From Insolitispirillum peregrinum (GTDB taxonomy: Bacteria > Pseudomonadota > Alphaproteobacteria > Rhodospirillales > Rhodospirillaceae), in contig NZ_FTOA01000006.1 of NCBI RefSeq assembly GCF_900156605.1, forward strand, positions 186,001 to 250,000: DNA of 64,000 nt, given 5' to 3'. Shown one piece after another: positions 17,996 to 27,395 of the stretch; position 1 is the first letter of the stretch, and each line of letters starts with the position of its first letter. The notes beneath the pieces are model-generated. The model was not told where the DNA came from, searched no databases, and saw only the letters and a program-made list of their open reading frames with translations. A program made the translations under genes and the position numbers.

Positions 17996-18748
17996 TCAAG
18001 GGCGGGACGGCGGTAACGGGCACGACGGACAGAGGGTTTCACCGGGCAGCAGGTAACTCAGGCAACAGACCTTGCGCTGCTGGCTGCCATCGGGGCGCGG
18101 ACGCAGGCAGCCGTGCACCGGGTTGGCGCTGCCGTCGTACAGGGTGGGGGAGGCCAGCATCACCGCGCGGGCGGCATCGACGGCGGCGGCCACCCGCCGT
18201 TTGTGCTGGCGGTGCAGTTCATCCAGGCTCCAGCAGACCAGTGCTGCGACATTGCCCCACAGCACCCGCGGGGAAACGCCGCTCCACTCGGCCAGTCCTT
18301 GATGCAGTGGGGCAAAATGATCGACCATCAGCTCTTGCCAGCGTTCGGCCAGCGAGCGGCGTGGAGACGCGGCGGCAGACAGGAACAGCAACCGTTGGGG
18401 ACTGGCGTCTTCGGCCAGCGCCAGCCGCAGGACCGGCGCGGCCAGCCGCAGGTCGCCCTGCCAGTCGCACAAGGCCAACGCGGTGAGCAGCGACGGCAGG
18501 GTGATGCAGCCGTACAGGTGCGACCAGCGCGCGGCAATCGCCCGCCGGTCGGTGCCTTCACCAAAGCGGGCCTCAAAGGGGGCCAGCAGGTCGGGCACCA
18601 GCAACGGCTCGCGCAGAAAGGCCGGGGTGATCCACCGCCAGCAGGCCGTTTCTTCCTGCCGGGCTGGCAAATGGAAATCGACCGTCTGGCACGAGGCGAG
18701 GACGCCGGTCATCCAGTCTGATGGAGGGATGGGGCGGGCAAGGATCAT
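17996..18748 (-). CDS. FhuF-like siderophore-iron reductase
   Basis: A 250-residue protein whose C-terminus carries CCLSYLLPGETLCPSC, the CC-x10-C-x2-C motif that binds the unusual [2Fe-2S] cluster of FhuF. FhuF reduces ferric hydroxamates in the cytoplasm to release iron. The N-terminal region is weakly conserved, as usual. ATG 18748 overlaps the permease stop (TGATG); an in-frame ATG at 18772 would overlap the permease by 25 bp and is less likely. It lies in the siderophore biosynthesis-uptake operon, which fits a hydroxamate ligand. Confidence 0.88.
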   Translation of the reverse strand: MILARPIPPSDWMTGVLASCQTVDFHLPARQEETACWRWITPAFLREPLLVPDLLAPFEARFGEGTDRRAIAARWSHLYGCITLPSLLTALALCDWQGDLRLAAPVLRLALAEDASPQRLLFLSAAASPRRSLAERWQELMVDHFAPLHQGLAEWSGVSPRVLWGNVAALVCWSLDELHRQHKRRVAAAVDAARAVMLASPTLYDGSANPVHGCLRPRPDGSQQRKVCCLSYLLPGETLCPSCPLPPSRP

Positions 18749-20742
18749 CAGCGTTTCCGGGTCAACAGCCACATCACCAGCGGCGCCCCGAACAGGGTGG
18801 CCATCAATCCGGCGGGAAGCTGAAAGGGAAACAGCACCATCCGCCCGGCCCAGTCGGCGGCCAGCATCAACAGGCCACCGCTGAGGATCGCCCCGGCCAT
18901 CTGGCTGGGGACGGTGTGCAGGCCCAGCATGCGGGCCAGATGCGGCGCCATCAGACCAATGAAGCTGAGCGGGCCGATCACCAGCGTGGCGGTGGCGGTC
19001 ATGGCGGCGGTCATGATCAACAGCAGCAGGCGGGTCCGCCCCAGCGACAGACCCAGACTGCGGCTGGTGCCGTCGCCCAGTGGCAGGATGGTCAGCCAGC
19101 GACTGATCAACGGGGTCAGGCCCAGCAGGACCACCGCGATCCCGACGGTCAGCGTGGCCTGTGCGCCATCGACCCGATAGGTCGAGCCCATGGTCCAGTT
19201 GAGCAAAATCACCGCGCGTGGATCACCATTGGCGGTCAGCACGGCGGTCAGGGCGTCAAACAGGGCCCCCAGTGCGATCCCGGCCAACAGGATGCGATCG
19301 GGGGAAAAGGCACTGCGCCGCCCCAGCAGCAGGATCACCAGCAGCACCCCCAAAGCCCCGGCGGAGGCGGCCACCACATGGGTAAAACCAGCGGCAGAGG
19401 GCGCAATGTACAGCATGGAAATCATCCCGATCGCCGCGCCCGAGGTGATCCCCAACACTTCCGGGCTGGCCATGGGGTTGGCGGTCAGGCGTTGCAGGAT
19501 CATCCCGGCGGCGGCCAGCATCCCGCCTGCGGCCAGCGCCGCCGCACTGCGCGGCAGTCGCCATGGCAACAGCGGTGTCAACTCGTGCAGGTCGCCAATC
19601 CACCGCCAGCCCTGCGGCCCGCGCCCCCAGCACAGGGCAACGATGGCTGCGGCCAACACCAGCATCGCCAGCAGGATCACCCGCCGCCACGGGGCGGCGC
19701 TGCGGATCACGCTGACGGTTCCCTGCCACAGCCCGCCGTGGGCCTTCATCTGCGGCAACAACAGCAGGATCAACGGCGCTCCGAACAGGGCGGTGATTGC
19801 GCCGGTGGGCAGGGGGTCACCCAGCAGGCGGTCAATCTGCTGCACGGTCTGGTCGGTCAGCCACAGCAGGGCCATTGCCAGCAACGGCGACCACAGCAAC
19901 CGCTGGCGCAGGGTGCGCGCTCCGGCAAAGCTGGCCAGCGTCGGTCCGGCCAGTCCGATGAAGCCGAACAGGCCAATCGAACTGATCACGGCGGTGGACA
20001 GAAACACCGCCACTGCCAGCGCCGCCGCCCGCAGGGCAAACAGCGGCACGCCAAGGCTGCGGGCGGCCTCGTCGCCCAGTTCCAGCAGCACCAATGGCCG
20101 CAGCAGCAGCAGACAGGCCATCATTCCGGCGGCCAGCATCGGAGCCAACAGGCGGATGGCGCTCCAGTCGTTTTGCACCAGTGATCCGCTGCCCCACACA
20201 AACAGGCTGACCAGATACTGCTCGTTCATCAGGATCAGGGCACTGCCGAGCGCCCCGCAATAGAGGGTGACAATCATCCCGGCGAGGATCAGCGGCAACG
20301 GCTCCAGTTTTTGCCGCCACGCCAGCGCGAACACCAGCGCCACCGCGATCAGCCCGCCGCCAAAGGCCACCCACACCCGCCCGCCATCAAGCAGCGACGG
20401 CGCAAACAGGGTGGTCAGGGCCAGCGCCAACTGCGCCCCGCCCGCCGCACCGACCGTTTCCGGGGCGGCCATGCGGTTGCGCAGGACATGCTGGAACAGC
20501 GCCCCGGCCAGCCCCAGCGCCGCGCCACACAGCAGGGCAGCCAGCGAGCGGGGCAGCAGGCTGGCGCTGGCGATGATCTGCGGCAGGGTGTGCGGAGCCA
20601 GCAGGGCGGGCCATTCACGCATCGGCAGACGGTCGTTCAGTCCGTACACGGCCATCGCCAGCGCAGGCAGCAGCAGGAGAAGGAACAGGGCAGGCAACAG
20701 GGCGCGGGAGTCCCGACCCCGCAGGGAAAGGCTGGCGAGCAT
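18748..20742 (-). CDS. fhuB: Fused ferric-hydroxamate ABC transporter permease, FhuB-like
   Basis: A 664-residue inner-membrane protein composed of two tandem FecCD-type permease halves of about 330 residues, each with ~10 helices. The repeat is visible as GAALGLAGALFQHVLRNRMAAPETVGAAGGAQ in half one and MILQRLTANPMASPEVLGITSGAA in half two, and as SSIGLFGFIGLAGP against GPLSFIGLMAPHLAR. This fusion is diagnostic of FhuB. Start and stop overlap neighbours by one base, showing strong translational coupling. The ATPase partner is likely the FhuC-like gene at 29.9 kb on the other strand. Confidence 0.95.
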   Translation of the reverse strand: MLASLSLRGRDSRALLPALFLLLLLPALAMAVYGLNDRLPMREWPALLAPHTLPQIIASASLLPRSLAALLCGAALGLAGALFQHVLRNRMAAPETVGAAGGAQLALALTTLFAPSLLDGGRVWVAFGGGLIAVALVFALAWRQKLEPLPLILAGMIVTLYCGALGSALILMNEQYLVSLFVWGSGSLVQNDWSAIRLLAPMLAAGMMACLLLLRPLVLLELGDEAARSLGVPLFALRAAALAVAVFLSTAVISSIGLFGFIGLAGPTLASFAGARTLRQRLLWSPLLAMALLWLTDQTVQQIDRLLGDPLPTGAITALFGAPLILLLLPQMKAHGGLWQGTVSVIRSAAPWRRVILLAMLVLAAAIVALCWGRGPQGWRWIGDLHELTPLLPWRLPRSAAALAAGGMLAAAGMILQRLTANPMASPEVLGITSGAAIGMISMLYIAPSAAGFTHVVAASAGALGVLLVILLLGRRSAFSPDRILLAGIALGALFDALTAVLTANGDPRAVILLNWTMGSTYRVDGAQATLTVGIAVVLLGLTPLISRWLTILPLGDGTSRSLGLSLGRTRLLLLIMTAAMTATATLVIGPLSFIGLMAPHLARMLGLHTVPSQMAGAILSGGLLMLAADWAGRMVLFPFQLPAGLMATLFGAPLVMWLLTRKR

Positions 20743-21665
20743 TATAGCGGGGCTCCGGTCAGGGTCAGGACCAGCAGGCGGGCAAAGCGGCCACTGGCGG
20801 GCAGGGTGCCGAACATCAGCACCGGGTCAATCAGCGCCACCCGCTGGGCACGGACAAACGGCAGGGCGTTCCACAGCGGATTGCGGGCCAGCGAGGCCTC
20901 AACCCCCGACGGCAGCGGGCGCAGCAGCAGCAAGCGGGCCTCGGGGGCGTCGGCCAGCTCGTCGTATCCGGCACTGGAAAAACCCCAGAAATTGGTCTCG
21001 GCCTGCCAGGCGTTGCTCAGGCCCAGCCGGTCGAACACATCCTGAAACAGGCTGTTGCGGGCATACAGCCAGACGTGCCGTTCATCGACCGAGGTGGCGA
21101 TGTACAGCGGGCGGTGGGCCTCGGCTCCGGCGGCGTCCAGCCGCTGGCGGGCAGCGGTGAACAGGGCGTCGGTGTCGGCAATCAGTCGTTCAGCTTCACT
21201 CTGCCGGTCGGTCAGGCTGCCGAGATGGCGGGTGGCGGCGACAGCCCGCTCCAGCGGGTGGTTGCCATTGTCGCGCCCGCTGGCGTCTTCCTCGTAAATG
21301 GCGATGGTCTCGACCGGGGCAATCCGCTCCAGCAGCGGTTTCAACGGGTTCTGATAGGGGGTGGCAAGGATCAGGTCCGGTTTCAGTTGCTGAAGCTGTT
21401 CCAGATTGGGCTCAAAGCGCGAGCCGAGATCCACTACGCCCTCCGGCAGCGCCGGTTCGACCACCCAGCCACGATAGCCCGGCACATCGGCCACCGCCAC
21501 CGGCACCACCCCCAGGGCGAGCAGGGTTTCGGTCAGCCCCCAGTCCAGCGAGACAATCCGCCGCGCTGGCTCTGCCGCCCACAGCGAAGACCCCGGTGCC
21601 AGCAGCAGACAGACTGCCAGCACCAGGGCATGGATCGCCCGGGGAACGAACACCCCGCAGGCCAT
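20742..21665 (-). CDS. fhuD: Periplasmic iron-siderophore binding protein, FhuD-like
   Basis: A 307-residue protein with a signal peptide (IHALVLAVCLLLAPGSSLWAAE) and the two-lobed helical-backbone binding-protein fold: RRIVSLDWGLTETLLALGVVPVAVAD, LEQLQQLKPDLILATPY, and a C-terminal lobe from RRPLYIATS onward. It delivers the ferric siderophore from the receptor to the permease. No lipobox Cys is seen. TAATG overlaps at both ends join it to the hydroxylase and permease genes. Confidence 0.92.
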   Translation of the reverse strand: MACGVFVPRAIHALVLAVCLLLAPGSSLWAAEPARRIVSLDWGLTETLLALGVVPVAVADVPGYRGWVVEPALPEGVVDLGSRFEPNLEQLQQLKPDLILATPYQNPLKPLLERIAPVETIAIYEEDASGRDNGNHPLERAVAATRHLGSLTDRQSEAERLIADTDALFTAARQRLDAAGAEAHRPLYIATSVDERHVWLYARNSLFQDVFDRLGLSNAWQAETNFWGFSSAGYDELADAPEARLLLLRPLPSGVEASLARNPLWNALPFVRAQRVALIDPVLMFGTLPASGRFARLLVLTLTGAPL

Positions 21666-22984
21666 TATTCCGCCGCTTCGGCGATCAGCGCCGCCGGAGT
21701 ATCCCCGTCTTCGGTGCCCCAGCGCACCAGAGACGGCGGCAGTTCGAGGTCGAAATGCATCCGCCCGAGCAGGGAATTGACGATGGTCGCCCCGCGCCAG
21801 GCGGCGATGCTCATCTGCGGGTCGGCGATGCCGTGGCTGTGGCGGCTGGCGTTGACGGCGTAAATGCGGTTGCTGGCCGGGCCGTCCCAGATCACCGAAT
21901 AGTCGGCGTTCAGGGCATAGCGGTCGGGGCCTTCGAACTGCATCCGTCCCTTCAGGCCGTCCAGACAGGCCGGGGTGCGGGTGGCATAGCCGGTGGCGAG
22001 CACGATCGCTTCGACGTGATAGGTGGCGAGCTGCTCGTCAAAGTGATTGCGCACGGTGAGGGCATAGCTGTTGCCCTGCCGTTCAATCGCCACCACCTCG
22101 CGGTTGGGCATCAGGCGCAGGTCGGCCTGACAGCCGTCAAGGTAGGTCAGTTCGTACAGGCGGCGATAGATCGCCAGCAGGGTGGAGGGCGAAGCGCCGT
22201 CCGAGGCCAGCTTTTGCTGGGCCAGCTTCAGGGTCTTCAGGGCGGCGGGCAGCGGGTGGAAACGGTCGCTGTATTCCGGGGTGAAGTATTCGTTGGTGAA
22301 GGCACTGGCATCCAGCGGCTCGAAATTCGGGCGGCGGCTGAACCACAGCACGCGGTCCTGATCGCCGACCGCGCCGTTGATCAGGTCGAGGAACACTTCA
22401 CAGCCGCTCTGGCCGCCGCCGATGATTGCCACCTTTTTGCCGCGCAGGGCGTTCTTGCGGAACACGATCTCGCTGGCATGGAAACAGGTGTCGCTCAGCC
22501 ACGGGGCGGCGCAATCGGGCACCGACGGGGTGGTGCCGACGCCGACCGACAGGCTGCGGGCCTGAACGTTGCTGCCATTGGCAAAGCGGACGGTAAAGCG
22601 GTCTTTGTCAAAGCTGACCTGTTCGGCCTCGTGCCCGAAATTCAGCGACGGCAGCGACGAGGCCACCCACTTGAAATAGGCGGCGGTTTCCTTGCGGTAA
22701 ACGGCATCGAATTCACAGTTGAGGAATTTGTAGAACCGCTTGTGGCGGACCAGATAGGCCATGAAGGACCACGGGCTGGTCGGGTTGGCGGCGGTGACCA
22801 GATCCTTGAGGTAGGAATTCTGCAACTCGGCCCCCGGCAGCATCAGGCCGGGGTGCCAGTTAAAGGTCGGGCGGCGGTCGAAAAAAGCCGCCTTGACCTC
22901 GGGCAGGCTGTCGAGGTGGGCCGCAACGCTCATGTTGAACGGGCCGATGCCGATCCCGGCAAGATCAAGAACTGTGTCGGTCAT
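21665..22984 (-). CDS. iucD: L-lysine/L-ornithine N-hydroxylase, IucD-like
   Basis: A 439-residue flavin N-hydroxylating monooxygenase. FAD loop GIGIGPFNMSVAAHL at the N-terminus, substrate region HPGLMLPGAELQNSYLKDLV, NADPH loop AIIGGGQSGCEVFLDL, and the C-terminal ATGY block are all present. CFHASE and EYFTPEYSDRF look more like the lysine N6-hydroxylase IucD than ornithine enzymes such as PvdA, so N6-hydroxylysine is favoured but not proven. The frame is open upstream into the NRPS gene; ATG 22984 is chosen for its ggaga site and the conserved start. It is the first tailoring step for a hydroxamate siderophore. Confidence 0.92.
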   Translation of the reverse strand: MTDTVLDLAGIGIGPFNMSVAAHLDSLPEVKAAFFDRRPTFNWHPGLMLPGAELQNSYLKDLVTAANPTSPWSFMAYLVRHKRFYKFLNCEFDAVYRKETAAYFKWVASSLPSLNFGHEAEQVSFDKDRFTVRFANGSNVQARSLSVGVGTTPSVPDCAAPWLSDTCFHASEIVFRKNALRGKKVAIIGGGQSGCEVFLDLINGAVGDQDRVLWFSRRPNFEPLDASAFTNEYFTPEYSDRFHPLPAALKTLKLAQQKLASDGASPSTLLAIYRRLYELTYLDGCQADLRLMPNREVVAIERQGNSYALTVRNHFDEQLATYHVEAIVLATGYATRTPACLDGLKGRMQFEGPDRYALNADYSVIWDGPASNRIYAVNASRHSHGIADPQMSIAAWRGATIVNSLLGRMHFDLELPPSLVRWGTEDGDTPAALIAEAAE

Positions 22985-23000
22985 GCTCTGAAGTCTCCAG

Positions 23001-26000
23001 TTATTCTGCGGCGTCGCGGCGCGCAAGGGACAGCTCGGCCACAACATCGTCAATGCGGCGGGCAAAACGGCTGTGAAAGGCCGTCATGCCGATGATGTGC
23101 AGGTGGGTGGTGCCGGCGATGATCTCGGCGGGCTGGGTCAGGCGGGAATGCTGACGCCAGTCAATCAGGTTCAGGCCACGATGCAGGGTGTCTTCGGCGG
23201 CAAAGGACTGGATGGGAACATCGTGCGGCAGCAACTGGTGCTGGCGGAACACCAGCGCGTTGTCGATCAGCACCCAGAAAATGTGCTCGGTGCTGCCAAC
23301 CGCCGGGCCGTCCAGCGGCAGGTCGTATTCACTGTTCAGCACAAAGCTGAGGAACTGCTCATAGGCCAGCGCGTCCATCGACCCCAGCAGGGTTTCCCAT
23401 TCGGCGCGCATTCTGGTTTTGCCCAGCCAGTCCTGCACGCGGGCATGGGTGGCGTCACGCTCGCCGGGGGCAAAGGACGGGATGGCGCCCAGCGCAAAGT
23501 CGGTGTCCATGTCGCAGACATCGACCATCCCGATCAGGCGGACATCGACCTTTCCGGCCAGCAGGCGGGCGGTTTCATAGGCCAGCAGGCCGCCCCACGA
23601 CCAGCCAAGGAACACCACCGGCTGCCCGGCGCTGCGGCGCAGGATGTGGTCGGCATAGCGGGCGCTGATGTCGGCAATCGAGGCCTCCAGCTTGCCCTGT
23701 TCACACAGGGTGTAACAGACAAAGCCGGTGGCGGGCTGGTCCGGCCCCAGATAGTCAATCAGCTTCAGGTATTCGCGGGTGCTGACCAGCAGGCCGGGGA
23801 AGCAGTACAGCATCGGGCGTGGCGGAGCATCGGGGCGGGCTGCCCGCAGGGTGATCACTTCGCCCGCGCTGGCGTCGCCTCGCTCCAGAAAAGCCGCCAG
23901 ATCGGCAATGGTGTGGTTGTTGAACAGATCGACAATCGCCACGCTGGCCTGTGGCAGATGGCGCTTGATGCGGGCGAGGATTTTCAGCCCGGCAATCGAA
24001 TTGCCGCCAATCTGGAAATAGTCTTCGTGGATGCCGACCTCGGCCAGTCCCAGCACGTCGCGCCAGATTTCGCACAGCATCTGCTCCATGGCCGAGGTCG
24101 GCGGGTCGATCACCCGTTGCCCCAGCCCCGGCGCGGGCAGGGCCTTGCGGTCGAGCTTGCTGTTGGCGGTCAGCGGCAGGGCGGGCAGAACCATCACCAC
24201 CGTCGGCACCATGTAGTCCGGCAAGGTGCGGGCGGCTTCGGTGCGCACCGCGTCGGGGTCGAGGCTCTGGCCTTCGGCGGCCACCACATAGGCGACCAGC
24301 ATCGGAGCCGCTTGTCCGGCGTCGCTGTGCAGCACCACCACCGCTTCGCGTACCGCCGGCTGGCGCTTGATCACCGATTCAATTTCACCCAGTTCGATGC
24401 GGTAACCGCGCAGCTTGACCTGCTGGTCGGCGCGGCCAATGAAATCAATCATCCCGTCCGGCTGCCAGCGGGCGAGGTCGCCGGTCTTGTACAGGCGTTC
24501 GCCCCACCGCTGGCCGGGGAAGGGAATGCCGAGGCGGGCGCTGAACGGGTCGGGCACAAAGCGCTCAGAGGTCAGGTCGGGACGACCGACATAGCCGCGC
24601 GCCACGCCATCGCCGCCCAGATACAGCTCACCCACCACGCCGGGCGGCACCGGCTGGCCGTTGGCGTCAAGGATATAGGCCCGGCGCTGGCCGACCGGGC
24701 GGCCAATCGGCACATGCAGGCCGCTGAAGGTGGTTCCGGCGGCGACTTTCCACACCATCGGGGTCATGATGGTTTCGGTCGGACCATAGCCATTGATCAG
24801 GATGTCGGCGCGCAGGGCGCGGGTGATCATGGCAAAGGTTGATGGTGCCATTGCCTCGCCGCCAAAGGAATACAGGCGGGCGGGCGGCGGGGCGCCGGTC
24901 AGGTCGGCCCATTCGGCCAACTGGTGGACATAGCTGGTCGGCAGGCTGGCGTTGGTGACGCCGTGGCGATGCATCAGCTCGAGGGCTTCATCGGGGCCGA
25001 GCAACGGCTTGTGCGGCAGGACGATCGAGCCGCCCAGCATCAGCGGCACCATCCAGCGTTCGTGTCCGCCGTCCGAACTGAACGGCAACACCGGCAATTC
25101 GCGTGAGGTTTCGTCCATCTCGTAAACGGTGGCGGTGCTGTCGAGGTGGCGGGCCAGCGGGCCATGGTCCACCGCCACCCCCTTGGGGGCTCCGGTCGAG
25201 CCAGAGGTATAGATCACATAAGCCAGCTGGTTGTCGGCAATGCTGATCGCCGGGTCGCTGTCCGGGTGGTGGGACAGGTCGCTGTGGTCCAGCAGCAGCA
25301 CCGACACCGCCGGGTCATGGCGCAGGGCCAGCGGGATGCGTTCGGCCCACGGGCTTTCGGTCAGGATCACCCGCACCCGTGCGTCTTGCAGGATGTGATG
25401 ATTGCGGCTGTCCGGGTGGTCGGGGTCCACCGGCACAAAGGCGGCTCCGGCCTTCAGCACCGCCAGAATGCCGATGATGGCGGCAGGCGAGCGTTTCAGC
25501 AGCACCGCCACGCATTGCTCCGGCCCGACGCCCGCCGCAATCAAATGGTGGGCCAGCCGGTTGGCGGCGGTTTCCAGATCACCAAAGGTCCACTGCTGGT
25601 CGCCGCACAGGATCGCCACCCGTTCGGGGGCTCGGCGGGCAACGGCGCTGATCCGCTGATGCAGCGGGCGCTGATCGTGCGGGGCGCTGTCGGGGTAGGG
25701 GGCGGACAGGGTGGCCAGTTCGTCATCACTGAGCAACGGCACAAAGCCGATCTGCTGCTGTGGGTTATCGACAAACGCGGCCAGCAGGCGCAGCCAGTGC
25801 CCGGCGGCCTGGTACAGCAGGGCGGGGTCAACGCTGTCTTCGGCGGCATTGAACAGGACGGTGATGCCACCATCGGGGCGGTCAAGGCTGGTGACCACCA
25901 GCGCGGCATCGGCGCGGCTGTGGGCTCCGGCCAACTGGTCGAGGCCCAACAGGGTGACCTCCAGCCCGGCCGAGGCCAGCTTGTTGTGCGCGGCCATCCA

Positions 26001-27113
26001 CGCCGGGGCAGGCTGGTGGCTGAACAGGGTTTGCAGGGCCGCACCGCTGGCGTCCGGCGCGTCCTGCCACACCTCTTGCGCCAGCCGCTCATAGGGCAGC
26101 GGATGGGCGCAGGCCTCGTCAAAGGCTGCCTGAACGGAGGTGGCGGCGTCGGCAAAGCTCATGGTGGCGGTCAGCGGGGCGACAACCGGGGCAATGTCTT
26201 CCAGCCGTCCGACCAGCCGGTGCAGGGCCGGGGTGGGGCGGTTGGGGTGAACCCGCCCCAGCACATGGCGATAGTGGCCGCTGTAGCGGGCCAGCAGCAC
26301 ATGCAGTGGTACCGACAGCAGGGTTGCCAGCGGCAGGCGACGCTGTCCGGCCAGTGTCCGCAGTTGCTGGGCGAGGGCCAGCGGCACGTGCACGATCGGG
26401 CACAGGCGGTCGCCGGTCGGGGCCTGTAACGGCATCACCCGTGGCGGCAGAGTGGCGGGTGGCAGCGCGTCATCCTGCAACAGCCCGCGCCAGTGCTCGC
26501 TGCTCTGGCGACAGGCTGCGCTTTGCAGTCCCTGACGTTCGGCGCGGGCGTGGGCGGTCGGGCTGGTGGCGGCGGCGGGCATCAGCGGCACCTGCCCGGC
26601 CAACGCCGACAGCAGGTCTTCGGCCAGAATGCCCAGCGATGTGCTGTCGGCAATCAGCGGATGCAGGGTCAGGCACAGGGTCAGCGCCTGCGGGCTGCGG
26701 ACCAGGCGGACCCGCCACGGCAGGTCGGCGGGAAAGTGAAAGGCCCGGCTGTAATCGGCGCTGAGGGCCGCCCGTTCTGCCGCCTCGTTGTGAACCTCGC
26801 TGATGGTCAGTGGCACCGGCAGGCCCGGCAGCGTCTCGGCGGTGAATTCCTGCACATCAACCCGGCCACCGGGCAGAATCTCCAGACGGCTGCGCAGGGT
26901 GGCATGGCGGGCGACCAGCGTGCGCACCGCTTCGGTGATGGCGTTTTCCAGCCCGGCGGCGGCGGTCCGCTGCTGAAAGCGCAGCGCCAGCACCTGATCG
27001 CCCGGCAAGCGGTCATTGCCGGTTTGCACCAGCGCCCACAGGCGGCGCTGGCTGATGGTCAACGGGCCGGTCGCAACGGGTGTGGCAGAGGAAAGGAGGG
27101 CCGTATCCTGCAT
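23001..27113 (-). CDS. Single-module NRPS: condensation, adenylation, thiolation, thioesterase
   Basis: A 1370-residue enzyme. Domains in order: condensation (about 15-450), adenylation (about 480-990; LAYVIYTSGSTGAPKG, ILINGYGPTE, YKTGDLARW, ADQQVKLRGYRIELGEIE, NSKLDRKAL), thiolation (DYFQIGGNSI, phosphopantetheine Ser about 1039) and type I thioesterase (GWSWGG, nucleophile Ser about 1172). The condensation motif is HPLIADS at 151-157 where HHxxxDG is expected, so the catalytic second His is Pro. With the hydroxylase and acyltransferase genes nearby, the likely substrate is an N-acyl-N-hydroxy diamino acid (inference). The start has only a weak ribosome site. It heads the minus-strand siderophore operon. 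No phosphopantetheinyl transferase is in the window. Confidence 0.93.
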   Translation of the reverse strand: MQDTALLSSATPVATGPLTISQRRLWALVQTGNDRLPGDQVLALRFQQRTAAAGLENAITEAVRTLVARHATLRSRLEILPGGRVDVQEFTAETLPGLPVPLTISEVHNEAAERAALSADYSRAFHFPADLPWRVRLVRSPQALTLCLTLHPLIADSTSLGILAEDLLSALAGQVPLMPAAATSPTAHARAERQGLQSAACRQSSEHWRGLLQDDALPPATLPPRVMPLQAPTGDRLCPIVHVPLALAQQLRTLAGQRRLPLATLLSVPLHVLLARYSGHYRHVLGRVHPNRPTPALHRLVGRLEDIAPVVAPLTATMSFADAATSVQAAFDEACAHPLPYERLAQEVWQDAPDASGAALQTLFSHQPAPAWMAAHNKLASAGLEVTLLGLDQLAGAHSRADAALVVTSLDRPDGGITVLFNAAEDSVDPALLYQAAGHWLRLLAAFVDNPQQQIGFVPLLSDDELATLSAPYPDSAPHDQRPLHQRISAVARRAPERVAILCGDQQWTFGDLETAANRLAHHLIAAGVGPEQCVAVLLKRSPAAIIGILAVLKAGAAFVPVDPDHPDSRNHHILQDARVRVILTESPWAERIPLALRHDPAVSVLLLDHSDLSHHPDSDPAISIADNQLAYVIYTSGSTGAPKGVAVDHGPLARHLDSTATVYEMDETSRELPVLPFSSDGGHERWMVPLMLGGSIVLPHKPLLGPDEALELMHRHGVTNASLPTSYVHQLAEWADLTGAPPPARLYSFGGEAMAPSTFAMITRALRADILINGYGPTETIMTPMVWKVAAGTTFSGLHVPIGRPVGQRRAYILDANGQPVPPGVVGELYLGGDGVARGYVGRPDLTSERFVPDPFSARLGIPFPGQRWGERLYKTGDLARWQPDGMIDFIGRADQQVKLRGYRIELGEIESVIKRQPAVREAVVVLHSDAGQAAPMLVAYVVAAEGQSLDPDAVRTEAARTLPDYMVPTVVMVLPALPLTANSKLDRKALPAPGLGQRVIDPPTSAMEQMLCEIWRDVLGLAEVGIHEDYFQIGGNSIAGLKILARIKRHLPQASVAIVDLFNNHTIADLAAFLERGDASAGEVITLRAARPDAPPRPMLYCFPGLLVSTREYLKLIDYLGPDQPATGFVCYTLCEQGKLEASIADISARYADHILRRSAGQPVVFLGWSWGGLLAYETARLLAGKVDVRLIGMVDVCDMDTDFALGAIPSFAPGERDATHARVQDWLGKTRMRAEWETLLGSMDALAYEQFLSFVLNSEYDLPLDGPAVGSTEHIFWVLIDNALVFRQHQLLPHDVPIQSFAAEDTLHRGLNLIDWRQHSRLTQPAEIIAGTTHLHIIGMTAFHSRFARRIDDVVAELSLARRDAAE

Positions 27114-27395
27114 GGCTGCACCATTGTCATAAAAAGTGTGTCTTAGAGGATTTGCTCTTGATGAGCGTGTTGCGGCGCACGCAACGGCCTCTGTGGTGCT
27201 GACGGATGACGGCGAGGGAAATTTACGGGATTTGACGAAAAAATGTGGTTTAGATGCAATAAAAACTCAAATGAGAATGAATTTCTTTCCAGCCCGTCCG
27301 TCATTCGAACAAGGGCAGCCCGTTCGTGACCCCAGTTCGTGACGCATGAACCGGATGCCGACCTTTGACCGTGCCGTATTGCAGGATGAGCAACG
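27114..27395. promoter_or_regulatory. Divergent promoter region of the siderophore locus
   Basis: 282 bp lie between the start codons of the NRPS (minus) and the acyltransferase (plus). The centre is AT-rich compared with its surroundings. The best iron-box-like stretch is TGAGAATGAATTTCT at 27272-27286, only a partial match to a Fur dyad. No clear sigma-70 pair stands out. Iron repression from here is expected for the families but is not shown. Confidence 0.45.

Noticed and set aside
16811-18016. Plus-strand 214-aa frame at 17372-18016
   Set aside because: Shadow of the PLP-enzyme gene; Gly/His/Gln-rich with no domain.
18721-20184. A 487-aa plus-strand frame rich in Gln/Gly/His
   Set aside because: Antisense to the FhuB-like gene; low-complexity composition and no domain or ribosome site.
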